Origin: Dryocola clanedunensis_A
GTDB lineage: Bacteria; Pseudomonadota; Gammaproteobacteria; Enterobacterales; Enterobacteriaceae
Length of the DNA: 64,000 bases
Direction: 5' to 3' (one strand)
Assembly (NCBI GenBank): GCA_038405435.1
Contig: JBBYHZ010000001.1
Both the position numbers and the translations under genes were made by a program. Shown piece by piece: positions 16,588 through 26,004 of this stretch. The notes under the pieces are model-generated. The model saw only the letters and a list, made by a program, of their open reading frames with translations. It made no database searches and was not told the DNA's origin. The first letter of the stretch is position 1; the number at the start of each line of letters is the position of its first letter.

Positions 16588-17532
16588 TCACACGGGATAC
16601 TCGACGACCAGACGACGAGGCGCAACGCGACCGTCTTCGTCTATCTCGCCCATGCCAATGAATTTAGCGTCATCGCCTTCAGTCACACGAACCAGCCCGT
16701 CGGCTGGAACATTCGCGACCTGTACCGGCTGACCATTTTTGAAATAGCCCGCAACCGCAGGAAGCAAATTAACGAGTGGGAAGTCCGATGCCGGGCTGTC
16801 CATTGGCATTAAAAGTGGATCTAACAGCGTACCTGGCTCCACGTCCTGCCGATGTGCCTGTTCAACAAGTTCATGCAGCTGTTCGAGGGTCACCATACGT
16901 TCAACAGGATATTTGCTGACTGCCAGGCGGCGCAGGAAGGTCACATGCGCGCCGCAGCCAAGCTTTTCACCCAGATCGTCGGTGATGGTACGAATATAGG
17001 TACCTTTAGAACAGTGTATCTCCAGCTCCAGCTCATTGCCTTCGTGGCGAATAAACAGCAGTTCGTAGACCGTAATCGGACGTGCTTCGCGCTCTACTTC
17101 AATACCCTGACGGGCATATTCGTACAGCGGCTTACCCTGATGCTTCAGCGCCGAATACATGGACGGCACCTGCATGGTATCGCCACGGAAACTTTCCAGC
17201 GCCGCCGCAAGCTCTTGCTCGCTGAACGTTACCGGACGTTCCTGCACCACGGTACCATCCGCGTCCGACGTATCGGTGCGCTGGCCGAGGCGGGCAATCA
17301 CACGATAACGCTTGTCTGAATCCAGCAGGTAGCGAGAAAACTTTGTCGCTTCCCCCAGGCAAATGGGCAGCATGCCTGTTGCCAGCGGATCCAGCGCGCC
17401 GGTATGTCCGGCGCGGTTAGCGTTATAGATACGCTTTACTTTTTGCAGGGCATCGTTGGACGACAGGCCCTGTGGCTTATCAAGCAGCAGCACACCGTGG
17501 ATATCACGACCACGACGACGAGGACGACTCAT
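16588..17532 (-). CDS. truB: tRNA pseudouridine(55) synthase TruB
   Basis: Makes pseudouridine 55 in the T-loop of tRNAs and acts as a tRNA folding chaperone. Length 314 residues as in E. coli. The catalytic motif GHTGALDPLATGMLP, with the nucleophilic Asp near residue 48, is intact, and a PUA-like C-terminal domain follows. Its start codon shares one base with the rbfA stop, so the genes are coupled in the rimP-nusA-infB-rbfA-truB operon. Confidence 0.97.
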   Translation of the reverse strand: MSRPRRRGRDIHGVLLLDKPQGLSSNDALQKVKRIYNANRAGHTGALDPLATGMLPICLGEATKFSRYLLDSDKRYRVIARLGQRTDTSDADGTVVQERPVTFSEQELAAALESFRGDTMQVPSMYSALKHQGKPLYEYARQGIEVEREARPITVYELLFIRHEGNELELEIHCSKGTYIRTITDDLGEKLGCGAHVTFLRRLAVSKYPVERMVTLEQLHELVEQAHRQDVEPGTLLDPLLMPMDSPASDFPLVNLLPAVAGYFKNGQPVQVANVPADGLVRVTEGDDAKFIGMGEIDEDGRVAPRRLVVEYPV

Positions 17533-17933
17533 TAATCCTCCTTGCTGTCGTCCGTATTCACGCGACGCTCGTCATCGTTACGAATGACGTTGGAAACCAG
17601 GTTGGACATGCGCATCCCTTCAACTAACGAGTTGTCGTAGAAGAAAGTCAATTCAGGCACGATGCGCAGGCGCATTGCTTTACCCACCAGAGTGCGGATA
17701 TAGCCGGAAGCGTCCTGCAAAACTTTAATGCCCTCTTTGATGGCATTGTCGTCTTTGTCGTTCAGGAAGGTGACGAACACTTTGGCATAGGCCAGATCGC
17801 GGGAAACTTCGACACCGGAAACGGTGGTCATCATGCCCAGACGCGGATCTTTAATTTCGCGCTGCAGGATAATTGCGATTTCTTTCTGCAGTTCCTGAGA
17901 GACGCGCTGCGGGCGACCAAATTCTTTCGCCAT
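17532..17933 (-). CDS. rbfA: 30S ribosome-binding factor RbfA
   Basis: KH-domain factor needed for late 30S maturation and cold adaptation, 133 residues as in E. coli. The ATG at 17933 has GGAGAA upstream and gives MAKEFGRPQRVSQELQ; the frame is open ten codons further but without family similarity. The central core KVFVTFLNDKDD and ASGYIRTLVGKAMRLR are conserved. It lies between infB and truB. Confidence 0.97.
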   Translation of the reverse strand: MAKEFGRPQRVSQELQKEIAIILQREIKDPRLGMMTTVSGVEVSRDLAYAKVFVTFLNDKDDNAIKEGIKVLQDASGYIRTLVGKAMRLRIVPELTFFYDNSLVEGMRMSNLVSNVIRNDDERRVNTDDSKED

Positions 17934-18002
17934 AATAAATTCTCCATACAAATCGGGGGGCACTCGGCCCCCCTTAAGATATTGCCGATGACTCGGACTC
18001 TA

Positions 18003-20690
18003 TCAGGCGATCGTACGCTGGATTTCGATGATTTCGAAGACTTCGATTACATCGCCCACGCGGACGTCGTTGTAGTTCTTAACGCCGATACCACATTCCA
18101 TGCCGTTACGCACTTCGTTCGCGTCATCTTTGAAGCGGCGCAGGGATTCCAGCTCGCCTTCATAGATAACCACGTTGTCGCGCAGAACACGGATTGGGTT
18201 GTGACGTTTGACCACGCCCTCGGTAACCATACAGCCTGCGATGGCACCAAACTTCGGTGATTTGAACACATCGCGAACTTCGGCCAGGCCGAGGATCTGC
18301 TGTTTCAGTTCCGGAGAGAGCATGCCGCTCATCGCTGCTTTCACTTCGTCGATCAGATGGTAGATGACGGAGTAGTAACGCAGATCCAGGCTTTCAGCTT
18401 CAATCACGCGGCGAGCAGAGGCATCGGCACGAACGTTAAAGCCAACCAGGATTGCGTTGGAAGCCGCAGCAAGCGTTGCGTCAGTTTCAGTGATACCGCC
18501 CACGCCGGAACCGATGATTTTCACTTTCACTTCATCAGTAGACAGCTTCAGCAGGGAGTCGCTGATCGCTTCCACAGAACCCTGAACGTCGGCTTTCAGC
18601 ACGATGTTCACTTCGGACACTTCGCCTTCGGTCATGTTGGCGAACATGTTTTCCAGTTTGGATTTCTGCTGGCGAGCCAGTTTCACTTCGCGGAATTTAC
18701 CCTGACGATACAGAGCAACTTCACGCGCTTTTTTCTCGTCACGAACAACGGTAACTTCATCACCCGCTGCTGGCACACCAGACAGGCCGAGGATTTCAAC
18801 CGGGATAGAAGGACCAGCTTCAGTCACTTCGCGACCCATTTCGTCACGCATTGCACGAACGCGGCCATATTCGAAGCCACACAGTACGATGTCGCCCTTG
18901 TTCAGGGAGCCTTCACGCACCAGAACGGTTGCTACCGGACCACGACCTTTATCCAGGAAGGATTCGATAACCACGCCGCTTGCCATGCCTTCACGCATTG
19001 CTTTCAGTTCAAGAACTTCAGCCTGCAGCAGGATTGCGTCCAGCAGTTCGTCAATGCCCGTACCTGCTTTAGCAGAGACATGGATGAACTGGCTTTCACC
19101 GCCCCACTCTTCTGGCATGATGCCGTACTGTGACAGTTCCTGCTTAACGCGGTCTGGATCGGCTTCCAGCTTGTCAATTTTGTTCACCGCAACAACAACC
19201 GGCACCTGCGCCGCTTTCGCGTGCTGAATTGCTTCGATTGTCTGTGGCATTACACCATCGTCTGCGGCAACAACCAGAACAACGATATCCGTCGCCTGAG
19301 CACCACGAGCACGCATAGAGGTAAACGCTGCGTGGCCCGGGGTATCCAGGAAGGTGACCATACCGTTGTCAGTTTCTACGTGGTAAGCACCGATATGCTG
19401 GGTAATACCACCCGCTTCGCCGGACGCAACTTTAGTAGAACGAATGTAGTCAAGCAGAGAGGTTTTACCGTGGTCAACGTGACCCATGATGGTAACAACC
19501 GGCGCGCGTGCTTCAGCAACTGCATCTGTATCACGGTCGCTCATCAGCGCTTCTTCCAGCTCGTTTTCACGACGCAGGATAACCTTGTGGCCCATCTCTT
19601 CGGCAACCAGCTGTGCGGTTTCCTGGTCGATGACCTGGTTGATGGTCGCCATTGCGCCCAGTTTCATCATTGCTTTGATGACCTGAGAGCCTTTAACAGC
19701 CATTTTGTTAGCCAGCTCGGCAACGGTGACGGTCTCGCCGATCACAACATCACGGTTAACGGCCTGTGCAGGCTTGTTGAAGCCCTGCTGCAGGGAGCTT
19801 GGCTTACGCTTGCCTTTACCACCACGAACCGCTGCACGCGCTTCTTCACGGTCAGCTTTAGACTCGCCGTGCTTGCCGCCTTTCTTCTGGCGTGGTGCTT
19901 TAGTCGCAGTCGTACGAGCGCGAGTCCGTCCAGCTTCTACCTGACGATCGTTTTCGTCTTCAGCCTGGCGGGCATGCTGAGAAGTGGTTACATGGTAATC
20001 AGTTTTGTCGTCTTCCACTTTCTCTTCTTCCGTCCAGACGCCAGCGTTTGCTTCAGCCATTTTACGGGCCTCTTCAGCTACACGACGGGCATCTTCTTCT
20101 AGTTTGCGACGGGCTTCTTCTTCCGCTTTGCGCTTGATCTCAGCAGATTCTGCTTCGCGGCGGGCTTTCTCGGCCTGGGCGGTTTTCGTCATATCGTCAG
20201 TTTGTTGATTGCTCACTTTGTCTTTTTCCGCAGCTTCACGTTTCGCTTTATCAGCGGCTTCACGCTTAGCTTGTTCTTCCGCTTCACGTTTAGCTTTTTC
20301 TTGCGCCTGACGATTGGCAGCTTCCTGCGCCTCACGTTGGGCTTGCTCTTCCGCTTCACGCTGCGCTTGTTCTTCCGCAGCAAGGCGTTCAGCCTCTTGC
20401 GGATCACGTTTCACAAAGGTGCGCTTCTTGCGGACTTCGATTTGTACCGACTTACTTTTCCCACCGGTACCTGGAATATTTAAAGTACTGCGCGTTTTGC
20501 GCTGTAAAGTCAACTTGTCTGGTGCTGAGCCGTGTTCACGGTTCAGGTGGGTCAGCAAGGTTTGCTTCTCTTGCGCGGAAACAGAGTCTTCAGCCGACTT
20601 CGGGATCCCTGCATCAGCAAATTGCTGTACCAGGCGGTCCACGGAGGTCTGAATCTCTTCGGCCAGCGCTTTTACGGTTACATCTGTCAT
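18003..20690 (-). CDS. infB: Translation initiation factor IF-2
   Basis: GTPase that brings fMet-tRNA to the 30S subunit, 895 residues (E. coli 890). Order: N-terminal IF2 subdomain, a long charged Glu/Lys/Arg/Ala helical region (about 100-220) built from EEQAQREA-like repeats, linker, G domain with GHVDHGKTSL near 400, DTPGHAAF and NKIDK, then domains II-IV. Internal starts that give the shorter IF2 isoforms in E. coli may exist but were not assigned. In operon with nusA upstream. Confidence 0.98.
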   Translation of the reverse strand: MTDVTVKALAEEIQTSVDRLVQQFADAGIPKSAEDSVSAQEKQTLLTHLNREHGSAPDKLTLQRKTRSTLNIPGTGGKSKSVQIEVRKKRTFVKRDPQEAERLAAEEQAQREAEEQAQREAQEAANRQAQEKAKREAEEQAKREAADKAKREAAEKDKVSNQQTDDMTKTAQAEKARREAESAEIKRKAEEEARRKLEEDARRVAEEARKMAEANAGVWTEEEKVEDDKTDYHVTTSQHARQAEDENDRQVEAGRTRARTTATKAPRQKKGGKHGESKADREEARAAVRGGKGKRKPSSLQQGFNKPAQAVNRDVVIGETVTVAELANKMAVKGSQVIKAMMKLGAMATINQVIDQETAQLVAEEMGHKVILRRENELEEALMSDRDTDAVAEARAPVVTIMGHVDHGKTSLLDYIRSTKVASGEAGGITQHIGAYHVETDNGMVTFLDTPGHAAFTSMRARGAQATDIVVLVVAADDGVMPQTIEAIQHAKAAQVPVVVAVNKIDKLEADPDRVKQELSQYGIMPEEWGGESQFIHVSAKAGTGIDELLDAILLQAEVLELKAMREGMASGVVIESFLDKGRGPVATVLVREGSLNKGDIVLCGFEYGRVRAMRDEMGREVTEAGPSIPVEILGLSGVPAAGDEVTVVRDEKKAREVALYRQGKFREVKLARQQKSKLENMFANMTEGEVSEVNIVLKADVQGSVEAISDSLLKLSTDEVKVKIIGSGVGGITETDATLAAASNAILVGFNVRADASARRVIEAESLDLRYYSVIYHLIDEVKAAMSGMLSPELKQQILGLAEVRDVFKSPKFGAIAGCMVTEGVVKRHNPIRVLRDNVVIYEGELESLRRFKDDANEVRNGMECGIGVKNYNDVRVGDVIEVFEIIEIQRTIA

Positions 20691-20714
20691 GCTGTTCCTT
20701 CCTGCTACAGTTTA

Positions 20715-22202
20715 TTACGCTTCGTCGCCGAACCAGCAGATATTTCGAGCAGCCATAATTAATTCACCGGCCTTCTCGTTGCTCAATCCTTCAATATCTG
20801 ACAGGTCATCAACACCTTGCTCAGCCAGGTCTTCCAGCGAGCTCACACCACGTGCAGCCAGTTTGAATGCCAGAGTGCGATCCATACCTTCGAGGTTCAG
20901 AAGATCCTCTTGAGGTTTGCTATCGCCAAGGCTTTCTTCCTGGGCAAGGGCCAGCGTAGTGAGGGCGTTTTTAGCGCGTTCGCGTAATGCTTCCACTGTG
21001 TCTTCATCAAGGCCGTCAACTTCTAACAGCTCTTTCACCGGCACATAAGCCAGCTCTTCAAGGCTTGAGAAGCCTTCTTCAACCAACACGGTGGCGAAAT
21101 CCTCGTCAATGTCGAGGTATTTGGTAAAGGTATCAATGGCGGCATGCGCTTCTGCCTGGTGCTTAGCCTGCAGGTCATCAACGGTCATGACGTTGAGTTC
21201 CCAGCCGCTCAGCTGCGCTGCCAGACGCACGTTTTGACCGTTACGGCCAATCGCCTGCGCCAGATTTCCTGCCTCTACCGCGATATCCATCGTGTGTTTG
21301 TCTTCGTCAACCACAATGGAAGCCACATCTGCCGGGGCCATAGCATTGATAACAAACTGCGCCGGGTTGTCATCCCACAGCACGATATCAATACGCTCGC
21401 CACCCAGTTCAGTGGAGACTGCCTGTACGCGTGCACCACGCATACCAACGCAAGCACCAACCGGATCGATACGTTTGTCATTGGTTTTCACGGCGATTTT
21501 CGCACGAGAACCCGGATCGCGGGCTGCGGCCTTGATTTCAATGACTTCTTCGCCGATTTCTGGCACTTCGATGCGGAACAGTTCGATCAGCATTTCCGGT
21601 TTGGAACGGCTAACGAACAGCTGCGCGCCGCGCGCTTCAGGGCGTACGGCATACAGCACACCGCGAATACGGTCGCCTGGACGGAAGTTTTCACGTGGCA
21701 GCATGTCTTCACGAATGATGACGGCTTCCGCGTTATTGCCCAGATCCAGAGAAATATTGTCACGGTTAACTTTCTTAACCACGCCGGTGATAATCTCACC
21801 TTCGTGCTCACGGAACTGATCGACAACCATCGCACGTTCAGCTTCACGAACTTTCTGTACGATAACCTGTTTTGCGGTTTGCGTGGTGATACGGTCAAAG
21901 GTCACAGATTCGATCTGGTCTTCTACGTACTCGCCCACGTTCAGCGCAGGATCTTCGAATTGAGCGGCATCAAGGGTGATTTCACGCGTCGGCTGCGTCA
22001 CTTCTTCGACAATGACCCAGCGGCGGAAAGTATCAAAGTCACCACTTTTACGATCGATGCTTACACGCACGTCGATCTCTTGCTCGTATTTTTTCTTCGT
22101 CGCTGTTGCCAGCGCACTTTCCAGTGCTTCAAAAATCTTTTCGCGCGGAAGAGACTTTTCGTTGGAAACTGCTTCTACAACAGCCAAAATTTCTTTGTTC
22201 AT
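20715..22202 (-). CDS. nusA: Transcription termination/antitermination protein NusA
   Basis: RNA polymerase-associated factor for pausing, termination and antitermination, 495 residues as in E. coli. An N-terminal RNAP-binding domain is followed by S1 (GEIITGVVKKVNRDNISLDLG), KH1/KH2 (GACVGMRGARVQAV and AIGRNGQNVRLA) and two acidic C-terminal helix-hairpin-helix repeats (LLEVDGLDEDTVEALRERA and LLNLEGMDRTLAFKLAARG). It lies 24 bp upstream of infB. Confidence 0.98.
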   Translation of the reverse strand: MNKEILAVVEAVSNEKSLPREKIFEALESALATATKKKYEQEIDVRVSIDRKSGDFDTFRRWVIVEEVTQPTREITLDAAQFEDPALNVGEYVEDQIESVTFDRITTQTAKQVIVQKVREAERAMVVDQFREHEGEIITGVVKKVNRDNISLDLGNNAEAVIIREDMLPRENFRPGDRIRGVLYAVRPEARGAQLFVSRSKPEMLIELFRIEVPEIGEEVIEIKAAARDPGSRAKIAVKTNDKRIDPVGACVGMRGARVQAVSTELGGERIDIVLWDDNPAQFVINAMAPADVASIVVDEDKHTMDIAVEAGNLAQAIGRNGQNVRLAAQLSGWELNVMTVDDLQAKHQAEAHAAIDTFTKYLDIDEDFATVLVEEGFSSLEELAYVPVKELLEVDGLDEDTVEALRERAKNALTTLALAQEESLGDSKPQEDLLNLEGMDRTLAFKLAARGVSSLEDLAEQGVDDLSDIEGLSNEKAGELIMAARNICWFGDEA

Positions 22203-22229
22203 CCTGGGTTTTCACCTCAATCCAAACTA

Positions 22230-22682
22230 TTAAAAGTGGGGTACCAGGTTCGCTTTCTGGATGTTGCTCAGCGCGAACACTTCGTCTTTACCTTCGACCG
22301 TGACCGTGATCATCTCACCCTCGACGGCTTTAATAATACCCTGCCATTTGCGACGGTTCTGCACGGCCATACGCAACACAATGCTCACTTCTTCGCCAGT
22401 ATAGCGAACGTAATGTTCTGCAATGAACATTGGGCGATCGAGACCAGGTGAGGAAACTTCAAGGTTATAGGCCACAGTGACGGGATCTTCGACGTCCAGC
22501 ACTGCACTGACCTGGTGACTGACATCAGTGCAATCATCAACATTGATGCCGTCTTCACTATCAATATAGATGCGCAGCGTAGATTGGCGACCTCGAACGA
22601 ATTCGATACCCACCAGTTCGTAGCCCAGTGCTTCGACGGGTGCTGTAATCATCTCTGTTAATTTTTGCTCTAATGTGGACAA
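22230..22682 (-). CDS. rimP: Ribosome maturation factor RimP
   Basis: Required for 30S subunit maturation, binding S12 assembly; 150 residues from the TTG at 22682, the E. coli length and N-terminus (STLEQKLTEMITAPVEALG). A GTG two codons earlier (22688) is an alternative; a GGGGG ribosome site precedes both. The conserved LEVSSPGLDRP segment is present. First protein gene of the metY-rimP-nusA-infB operon. Confidence 0.94.
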   Translation of the reverse strand: MSTLEQKLTEMITAPVEALGYELVGIEFVRGRQSTLRIYIDSEDGINVDDCTDVSHQVSAVLDVEDPVTVAYNLEVSSPGLDRPMFIAEHYVRYTGEEVSIVLRMAVQNRRKWQGIIKAVEGEMITVTVEGKDEVFALSNIQKANLVPHF

Positions 22683-22741
22683 GCCCACCCCCAAGACGTA
22701 AAAAAAGGGCATATAGCCCAGTTATTCTGAAGTCAGATAAC

Positions 22742-22767
22742 AAAAAACCCCGATAAATCGGGGCTTT
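22742..22767 (-). terminator. Intrinsic terminator between tRNA-fMet and rimP
   Basis: CCCCGAT/ATCGGGG stem with A- and T-rich flanks, between the tRNA and rimP on the minus strand. It would end part of the tRNA transcripts and limit read-through into rimP-nusA-infB. Confidence 0.82.
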
Positions 22768-22890
22768 ATATAACTGAACCCTGTATGCCGCAATTGCGGC
22801 CCGGACACCGTCCAGGAGAATTTTTTTCTAAATTCTTCGCGAGGCACCAAATGGCTCACAGTATATTTGAAAAAGAACTCTCAGGGAAAG

Positions 22891-22967
<77 letters not shown>

Positions 22968-23026
22968 TCCGAAAACGTGGAAAATACTACGCCAGAATTG
23001 CAATAAATGCAAGAATTGCTGGGATT

Positions 23027-23113
23027 TGGTACCGAGGACGGGACTTGAACCCGTAAGCCCAATCGGGCACTACCACCTCAAGGTAGCGTGTCTACCAATT
23101 CCACCACCTCGGC
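23027..23113 (-). tRNA. leuU: tRNA-Leu (GAG)
   Basis: 87-nt minus-strand tRNA with the long variable arm of class II tRNAs, anticodon loop CTTGAGG (GAG), T-loop GGTTCAAGTCC and encoded CCA. It is 47 bp after secG and 59 bp before metY. In E. coli argG and yhbX separate these two tRNAs; here nothing lies between. Confidence 0.97.
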
Positions 23114-23160
23114 ACTTTGCGTACGGCGCTCAATTCAGCCGTACAGAAGCTTACTGCTTA

Positions 23161-23493
23161 TTACTGTGGGATATCGCTTGTCGGCCTGGTAGGTGCCGCT
23201 GGCGTGGTCTGCTCAGATTTCGCTGGCTGACTCAAATTCTCCCACTCACTTCCTTTACTGGTTTTGTTGCTGTTGATATTTCCCAGCACCAGGCTGATGA
23301 TGAAGAACAACGTTGCCAGCACACCAGTCATACGGGTCATGAAGTTACCAGAACCACTTGAACCGAAGAGTGTTCCGGAAGCGCCTGCTCCGAAGGAGGC
23401 TCCCATATCAGCGCCTTTACCTTGCTGCAGCATGATGAGACCTACAAGGCCCAGAGCTACAATAAGGAAAACTACTAAAAGAGCTTCGTACAT
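23161..23493 (-). CDS. secG: Preprotein translocase subunit SecG
   Basis: Inner-membrane SecYEG subunit that helps SecA cycling, 110 residues as in E. coli. Two membrane segments flank the conserved cytosolic loop LQQGKGADMGASFGAGAS. The ATG at 23493 has AAGGA ten bases upstream; the longer open frame has no similarity. It is followed by tRNA-Leu on the same strand. Confidence 0.97.
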   Translation of the reverse strand: MYEALLVVFLIVALGLVGLIMLQQGKGADMGASFGAGASGTLFGSSGSGNFMTRMTGVLATLFFIISLVLGNINSNKTSKGSEWENLSQPAKSEQTTPAAPTRPTSDIPQ

Positions 23494-23726
23494 AATCAAC
23501 CTGTTCCTTGCGGGATTACCGCATACCAATTGCTTCAAACCAGTGTAGCGGGCAAAATCACGTTTACCCACTGAAGCGGGTGAGAATACTAACCAAAGCA
23601 GCACGGGTGCGCAAGGGCAATTTATTATCCTTGCGCTGATTGCAGAAAAAAACAGCAGCCCGCGCTTTTTTGCTTATATAACAGGCGGCAAGCGCCGTCT
23701 TTTTGTTCGTTTACGGTGCAGGTTTA

Positions 23727-25064
23727 TTAAACCGCTTTCACCGCATCAGCAATACGATTGGCATAATCCGTGACCTGATCGTGATCCTCGCCTTCAACCA
23801 TCACACGAATTAAAGGTTCAGTCCCAGATTTACGCAGCAGTACGCGTCCACGGCCACCCAGTGCCTCTTCCACTTCTGCTGTCACTTTTTTGACGCTGTC
23901 ATGCTCAAGCGGATCGCCGCTGCCCGCCGTAAAGCGGACGTTGACCAGAATCTGCGGGAATAATTTCATGCCGCTGCACAGATCGTGCAGGCTCATATGG
24001 TTGCGCACCATCGCAGTGAGCACTTGCAGCGCAGCGACGATTCCGTCACCGGTGGTAGTTTTGTCCAGCAGGATAATATGGCCGGAATTTTCCGCACCAA
24101 TTCTCCAGCCTTTCTCCTGAAGTTTTTCCAGCACATAGCGGTCGCCCACTTTTGCGCGAGTAAACGGAATGCCGAGCTGTTTGAGCGCTAATTCCAGCCC
24201 CATGTTGCTCATCAGCGTGCCGACGGCACCGCCGCGCAGCTGGCCCTGGCGCAGTCCTTCACGAGCAATGATGTAGAGGATTTGGTCGCCATCCACCTTC
24301 AGGCCCTGATGGTCAACCATGATCACTCGGTCACCGTCGCCGTCAAACGCGATACCGATGTCGGCTTTCTCAGCCAGCACCCGCTCCTGCAACATACGAA
24401 CGTCCGTTGCACCGCATTTTTCGTTGATGTTCAGACCGTCCGGCTCGCAGCCTACGGCAATAACCTTCGCACCCAGCTCACGCAGCACGTTCGGTGCAAT
24501 GTGGTAGGTCGCTCCGTTGGCGCAGTCCACAACGATTTTCAGCCCGTTCAGGCTAAGTTCGTTCGGGAAAGTGCCTTTGCAGAACTCGATATAGCGACCC
24601 GCAGCATCAACGATACGGCTTGCCTTACCCAGTTCAGCGGAATCCACACAGGTAATCTCTTTTTCCATTTCCGCTTCGATAGCTTCTTCCACGTCGTCCG
24701 GCAGCTTAGTCCCGTCGATAGAGAAGAATTTGATTCCATTATCGTAGAACGGGTTATGGGAAGCAGAAATGACGATCCCGGCTTCGGCACGGAAAGCGCG
24801 TGTCAGATAAGCAACTGCGGGCGTTGGCATCGGGCCGGTGAAAGAGGCAGACAGACCTGCAGCTGCCAGGCCAGCTTCAAGGGCCGACTCAAGCATATAG
24901 CCGGAAATACGCGTGTCTTTACCGATAATAATTTTACGAGAGCCGTGGCGAGCCAGCACTTTACCGGCGGCCCAGCCAAGCTTCAAAACGAAATCAGGCG
25001 TGATTGGGCTGTCGCCCACGCGGCCACGAATGCCATCGGTGCCAAAATATTTACGGTTACTCAT
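23727..25064 (-). CDS. glmM: Phosphoglucosamine mutase GlmM
   Basis: Converts glucosamine-6-phosphate to glucosamine-1-phosphate for UDP-GlcNAc, hence peptidoglycan and LPS. Length 445 residues. The phosphoserine loop ISASHNPFYDNG (Ser near residue 102), metal-binding DGDGDR and the C-terminal phosphate-binding RKSGTEPLIRVM are intact. Its start overlaps the folP stop by eight bases, as in E. coli. Confidence 0.98.
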   Translation of the reverse strand: MSNRKYFGTDGIRGRVGDSPITPDFVLKLGWAAGKVLARHGSRKIIIGKDTRISGYMLESALEAGLAAAGLSASFTGPMPTPAVAYLTRAFRAEAGIVISASHNPFYDNGIKFFSIDGTKLPDDVEEAIEAEMEKEITCVDSAELGKASRIVDAAGRYIEFCKGTFPNELSLNGLKIVVDCANGATYHIAPNVLRELGAKVIAVGCEPDGLNINEKCGATDVRMLQERVLAEKADIGIAFDGDGDRVIMVDHQGLKVDGDQILYIIAREGLRQGQLRGGAVGTLMSNMGLELALKQLGIPFTRAKVGDRYVLEKLQEKGWRIGAENSGHIILLDKTTTGDGIVAALQVLTAMVRNHMSLHDLCSGMKLFPQILVNVRFTAGSGDPLEHDSVKKVTAEVEEALGGRGRVLLRKSGTEPLIRVMVEGEDHDQVTDYANRIADAVKAV

Positions 25065-25905
25065 AGCGTTTGTTTTCCTTCGCTGAAAGTGTGGCCTCGA
25101 CCACGCGCATGGCTTCTACGGTCTCTTTCACATCGTGTACTCGAATGATGTGCGCACCCTGCATTGCGGCAATGACCGCGCAGGATAAGCTGCCGCTCAG
25201 GCGCTGATCGGGCCCGACGTTAAGCAGCTGGCCAACCATTGATTTCCGCGACATTCCAACCAGCAGCGGTAAGCCGAAGTGATGGAACTCTGAAAGTCGG
25301 GCAAGAAGCTGGTAATTATGGCTGAGATTTTTACCGAAACCGAAGCCCGGGTCGAGCAACAATTTTTCTTTTGGGATGCCTGCCGCCTCACAGCGTGCTA
25401 TTTGCTCAACAAAAAAGCGATCGACATCGGCAAAAACGTCTTTGTACTGAGGAGAGTGCTGCATGCTCTTCGGCTCGCCCTGCATATGCATCAGGCAAAC
25501 CGGCAACCCTGTTTCTGCGGCTGCTTCAAGCGCGCCGGGCTCCTGCAGGGAGCGGATATCATTGATGATGTGAGCGCCCACTCGCGCAGACTCACGAATC
25601 ACTTCTGCTTTAGAAGTATCCACTGAGATCCAGACTTCAAAGCGCTGGGCAATGGCCTCGACCGCCGGGATAACCCGGGCTAATTCATCCTCAACGCTCA
25701 CTTCAAGCGCCCCGGGACGCGTCGACTCTCCACCAATATCAATTATTGTCGCCCCGGCGTTAATCATCGCGTTGGCATGCTTAACCGCCTCAATCAGCGA
25801 GTTATGCTTGCCGCCGTCGGAAAACGAATCGGGGGTGACGTTTAAAATCCCCATGACGTGAGGATGAGAGAGGTCGAGCGTGGTGCCCTGAGCGTTGAGT
25901 TTCAT
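25057..25905 (-). CDS. folP: Dihydropteroate synthase FolP
   Basis: Joins para-aminobenzoate to the pterin pyrophosphate in folate synthesis; the sulfonamide target. 282 residues from the ATG at 25905, the E. coli length; a TTG one codon upstream is ignored. Conserved loops NVTPDSFSDGG, GGESTRPGA, DPGFGFGKN and GMSRKSM are present. Translationally coupled to glmM and downstream of ftsH. Confidence 0.97.
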   Translation of the reverse strand: MKLNAQGTTLDLSHPHVMGILNVTPDSFSDGGKHNSLIEAVKHANAMINAGATIIDIGGESTRPGALEVSVEDELARVIPAVEAIAQRFEVWISVDTSKAEVIRESARVGAHIINDIRSLQEPGALEAAAETGLPVCLMHMQGEPKSMQHSPQYKDVFADVDRFFVEQIARCEAAGIPKEKLLLDPGFGFGKNLSHNYQLLARLSEFHHFGLPLLVGMSRKSMVGQLLNVGPDQRLSGSLSCAVIAAMQGAHIIRVHDVKETVEAMRVVEATLSAKENKRYE

Positions 25906-25944
25906 CAAATATCCCTTGGGTAGACATCTTAAGACAAAAACAAA

Positions 25945-25968
25945 AAACCCCGGGCAGGCCCGGGGTTT
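25945..25968 (-). terminator. Intrinsic terminator after ftsH
   Basis: AAACCCCGGGC/GCCCGGGGTTT-type stem with flanking A and T runs, between the ftsH stop and folP start on the minus strand. Confidence 0.88.
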
Positions 25969-26004
25969 GAATTACTTACCGCAAAAACATTGGTCAGACT
26001 CGGC

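Noticed and set aside
19221..20102. 293-codon plus-strand frame opposite infB
   Set aside because: Antisense to the IF2 G-domain and linker; no independent evidence.
21144..22451. 435-codon plus-strand frame opposite nusA and rimP
   Set aside because: Antisense to nusA, with no family resemblance and Cys/His/Phe-rich composition typical of shadow frames.
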